From the NCBI GenBank assembly GCA_964470455.1, contig CAYYCX010000004.1, positions 1-64,000 of the forward strand: a DNA stretch of 64,000 bases, written 5' to 3'. Positions 62,107-64,000 of this stretch are shown here, in pieces. The position numbers were made by a program, and so were the translations under genes. The DNA is from JAWXBM01 sp964470455 (GTDB lineage: Bacteria; Pseudomonadota; Gammaproteobacteria; Xanthomonadales; SZUA-36). The notes beneath the pieces are model-generated. The model was not told where the DNA came from. It made no database searches and saw only the letters and a program-made list of their open reading frames with translations. Position 1 is the stretch's first letter. Each line of letters opens with the position of its first letter.

Positions 62107-63180
62107 ATGGACAAACTGACACGCAGACAACTCGTAAGCACCGCCAGCCTGGCGGCCCTGGCACCGACCCTGGCCACGACACTGGCTCCGGCCCTGGCCC
62201 GGGCACATGCGGCCGAGGATGAAAAGAAGCCCGCCTATGCCGGCGCCGACCGTTCCAGGGCGCCACGCGCCACGCGCCGGGCGAAAGACCTGACCGAGGA
62301 TGAACTCGATGCCATGTTCGACCGCTGTAACAACGCCGGTCGCTGGGGTACCGATGATGAACTGGGTACGCTCAACTACATCACGCCCGGGAAGCGCGTG
62401 GCGGCAGCCCGGCTGGTGCAAACCGGCGAGGTGGTTTCGGCCGGGCGCGACCTGTCCACGGCGCAAAGCAAGGTCGATCCCAGGCCACTGCAGCACATTG
62501 TGATGTACAACGGCGGCGGGGCCGGCATCAGCGATTACTTTTCCATCGCCCCGCATGGCATGACCGTTACGCATCTTGATGCGCTGTGTCATTTCTCGGT
62601 GGACGACATGCTCTACAACAACCGCAAGCGCTCCGAGACCGTAACCGCGGCCGGCGCCAGGTGGGGCTCGGTATACGCCATGCGTAATGGCATCTTCACC
62701 CGTGGCGTTCTGCTGGATGTTGCCGGCGCGCGCGGCGTGGACTGGTATGAGTCCGACGAATACGTCACCGCGGCAGACCTGGACGCGGCCGAGAAGCGCC
62801 AGAACGTCAAGGTGGGTTCGGGCGACGTGATCTTCATCCGCACCGGCATGGAGCGCATGGAGAAGGAAGTTGGCCTGCAGGACGTCTATCCGCGGGCCGG
62901 GCTGCATGCGGAATGCGTTGAATGGATGCACCAGCGCGAAGTTGCCGCCTGGGGTGGCGACTGCATCGAGAAGCTGCCCTACCCGAGTGACCACCTCACC
63001 TCCCCCGTGCATATGATCGGGCTGGTGGCGATGGGCATGCCCATATTCGACTGGCCTGCCCTGGTGGAGCTCACCGCGGCCTGTGAGCGCATGAACCGCT
63101 GGGATTTCCTGCTCACCACCGCGCCCTGGCGGGTGCCCGGCGGAACTTCCTCGCCGATCAACCCGCTGTGTACTTTTTAA
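62107..63180 (+). CDS. Tat-exported cyclase family protein (kynurenine formamidase-like)
   Basis: A 357-residue metal-dependent hydrolase of the cyclase/PF04199 family. The N-terminus has a twin-arginine signal (LTRRQLVSTASLAALAP). The metal-binding motif appears as HGMTVTHLDALCHF, the family H-x-G-T-x-H-x-D-x-x-x-H pattern with a change at the third position. Members cleave amide or lactone bonds, for instance N-formylkynurenine or isatin. It stands 77 bases before the LigM-like gene and is likely co-transcribed with it. Confidence 0.85.
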   Translation: MDKLTRRQLVSTASLAALAPTLATTLAPALARAHAAEDEKKPAYAGADRSRAPRATRRAKDLTEDELDAMFDRCNNAGRWGTDDELGTLNYITPGKRVAAARLVQTGEVVSAGRDLSTAQSKVDPRPLQHIVMYNGGGAGISDYFSIAPHGMTVTHLDALCHFSVDDMLYNNRKRSETVTAAGARWGSVYAMRNGIFTRGVLLDVAGARGVDWYESDEYVTAADLDAAEKRQNVKVGSGDVIFIRTGMERMEKEVGLQDVYPRAGLHAECVEWMHQREVAAWGGDCIEKLPYPSDHLTSPVHMIGLVAMGMPIFDWPALVELTAACERMNRWDFLLTTAPWRVPGGTSSPINPLCTF

Positions 63181-63257
63181 CCCCGAACGGGCAACTGAAC
63201 TGGCCACCAGACTTGCGCCAACCCGACAGAAATACGTGAACCCAGGAGACAGAAAGA

Positions 63258-64000
63258 GTGAATGATTCAAAGCCACAGTCGCTGCAGGACCTGATCGATA
63301 CCAGCGGCAACATCGTTGAAGTGCTGCGCAATGCGCAGAACCCGGCCTATATCGTGCCGGTGGTGTCGTCGGAGTTTTCCAGCTGGCGCCTGGAACAGAA
63401 AGCCTGGCGGGAAACCGCGGTACTGTTCGACCAGTCGCACCACATGGACAACGTCATCATTCGCGGCCCCGATGCGCTGCAGCTGATCAGCGACACCGCC
63501 ATCAACAGCGTGGCCAACTTCAAGGTAGACCTGGCCAAGCAGTACGTGCCGGTAAATGAGAACGGCTACGTGATCGGCGACGGCATCCTGTTCCGCGAGA
63601 ACGAAGAGGAGTTCCTGTTCGTGGGCCGCGGCCAGGCCGGCAACTGGCTGCGTTACCACGGCGAAACCGGCGGATACGCCAACCTGGAAATCGAAACCGA
63701 CCCTCGCTCGCCGATGAACCCCATGGGCCAGCCGGTCAAACGCAAATATTTCCGCTTCCAGATCCAGGGGCCGAATGCCTGGGCCATCATTGACAAGCTG
63801 AACGGCTCGCCGCTGGAGCAGCTGAAGTTCTTCCACATGTCGCACATGAAAATTGCCGGCGAAACGGTCCGCACGCTGCGGCACGGCATGTCCGGCGTGC
63901 CCGGGCTGGAAATCCACGGCGACCCCGCGGCCTACGTCAAGGTGCGCGAAGCCATCATCGAAGCCGGAGAGGAATTTGGCCTGCGCCCCTGCGGCGGACG
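63258..64000 (+). CDS. LigM-type tetrahydrofolate-dependent aryl O-demethylase, 3' end cut by window edge
   Basis: The first 247 residues of a GcvT-fold protein closely resembling Sphingobium LigM (vanillate/3-O-methylgallate O-demethylase). Shared segments include AVLFDQSHHMDNVIIRGPDAL, KQYVPVNENGYVIGDGI, GRGQAGNWLRYHGETGGY, YFRFQIQGPNAW, LKFFHMSHMKIAGE and RTLRHGMSGVPGLEIHGD. The start is GTG at 63258 with AGGAG 9 bases upstream. About half of the usual length of roughly 470 residues is present. The family moves a methyl group from a methoxyarene to tetrahydrofolate; DMSP demethylase is a more distant alternative. Confidence 0.85.
   Translation, partial: MNDSKPQSLQDLIDTSGNIVEVLRNAQNPAYIVPVVSSEFSSWRLEQKAWRETAVLFDQSHHMDNVIIRGPDALQLISDTAINSVANFKVDLAKQYVPVNENGYVIGDGILFRENEEEFLFVGRGQAGNWLRYHGETGGYANLEIETDPRSPMNPMGQPVKRKYFRFQIQGPNAWAIIDKLNGSPLEQLKFFHMSHMKIAGETVRTLRHGMSGVPGLEIHGDPAAYVKVREAIIEAGEEFGLRPCGG

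Noticed and set aside
30681..64000. Secondary-metabolite biosynthetic cluster (because of SnoaL and FMO genes)
   Set aside because: No polyketide synthase, peptide synthetase or terpene synthase is present; carriers, dehydrogenases and a demethylase fit catabolism better.

Overview
The window looks like a chromosomal segment of a GC-rich, free-living gammaproteobacterium, possibly of the Woeseiales/Xanthomonadales/Steroidobacter type. The reasons are sigma54/NtrC-controlled glnA and glnK-amtB, a glyoxylate-shunt isocitrate lyase, several membrane-TolB-TPR proteins and REP palindromes of the GTAGGAGCGGC type. The placement is inference; there is no rRNA or marker gene. Two runs of ten N (4668-4677, 16262-16271) have duplicated flanks and behave as scaffold joins, not biology.

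Layout. 1-3009: glnA (partial) with a sigma54 promoter and NtrC sites, uppP, and an exported sorbosone-dehydrogenase-like protein. 3244-6621: AbgT-type transporter and a lipoprotein amidohydrolase. 6778-13514: three tandem paralogues of a membrane/TolB-like/TPR protein, with dispersed repeats inserted at the same linker. 13814-20537: small membrane proteins, a beta-hydroxyacid dehydrogenase, an IorAB-type molybdenum hydroxylase and glycerate 2-kinase. 20765-25568: isocitrate lyase, a divergent LysR regulator, a cluster of repeated terminators, amtB, glnK and a probable small RNA. 25595-30595: quinone oxidoreductase, glutamate-synthase-like protein, uracil-DNA glycosylase family protein and an exported amidohydrolase.

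30681-64000 is a long catabolic island. A minus-strand unit (36977 to 32283) encodes an aromatic/hydroxyacid MFS carrier, an FMN hydroxyacid oxidase, a 2-hydroxyacid dehydrogenase and a second glycerate kinase, a route that could feed 2-phosphoglycerate. A plus-strand unit (39105-45578) encodes one cytoplasmic dehydrogenase followed by four exported enzymes: a flavoprotein, a PQQ-type dehydrogenase, a beta-lactamase-fold hydrolase and an arylmalonate-decarboxylase homologue with a Tat signal. A minus-strand array (57032 to 45593) holds three related exported SnoaL/NTF2-fold proteins, two MmgE/PrpD paralogues, a lactate-permease-type carrier, a TauD-type dioxygenase, a TonB receptor and an exported SMP-30 lactonase. 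The right end has a tartronate-semialdehyde-reductase-like enzyme, a secreted propeller protein, an AraC regulator, another SnoaL-like protein, a Tat-exported cyclase and the start of a LigM-type tetrahydrofolate aryl O-demethylase.

Taken together the island suggests uptake through the outer membrane, periplasmic processing and cytoplasmic completion of the breakdown of a (methoxy)aryl or aryl-carboxylic substrate. The substrate is unknown. No CRISPR array, tRNA, rRNA, prophage or intact insertion sequence was seen.
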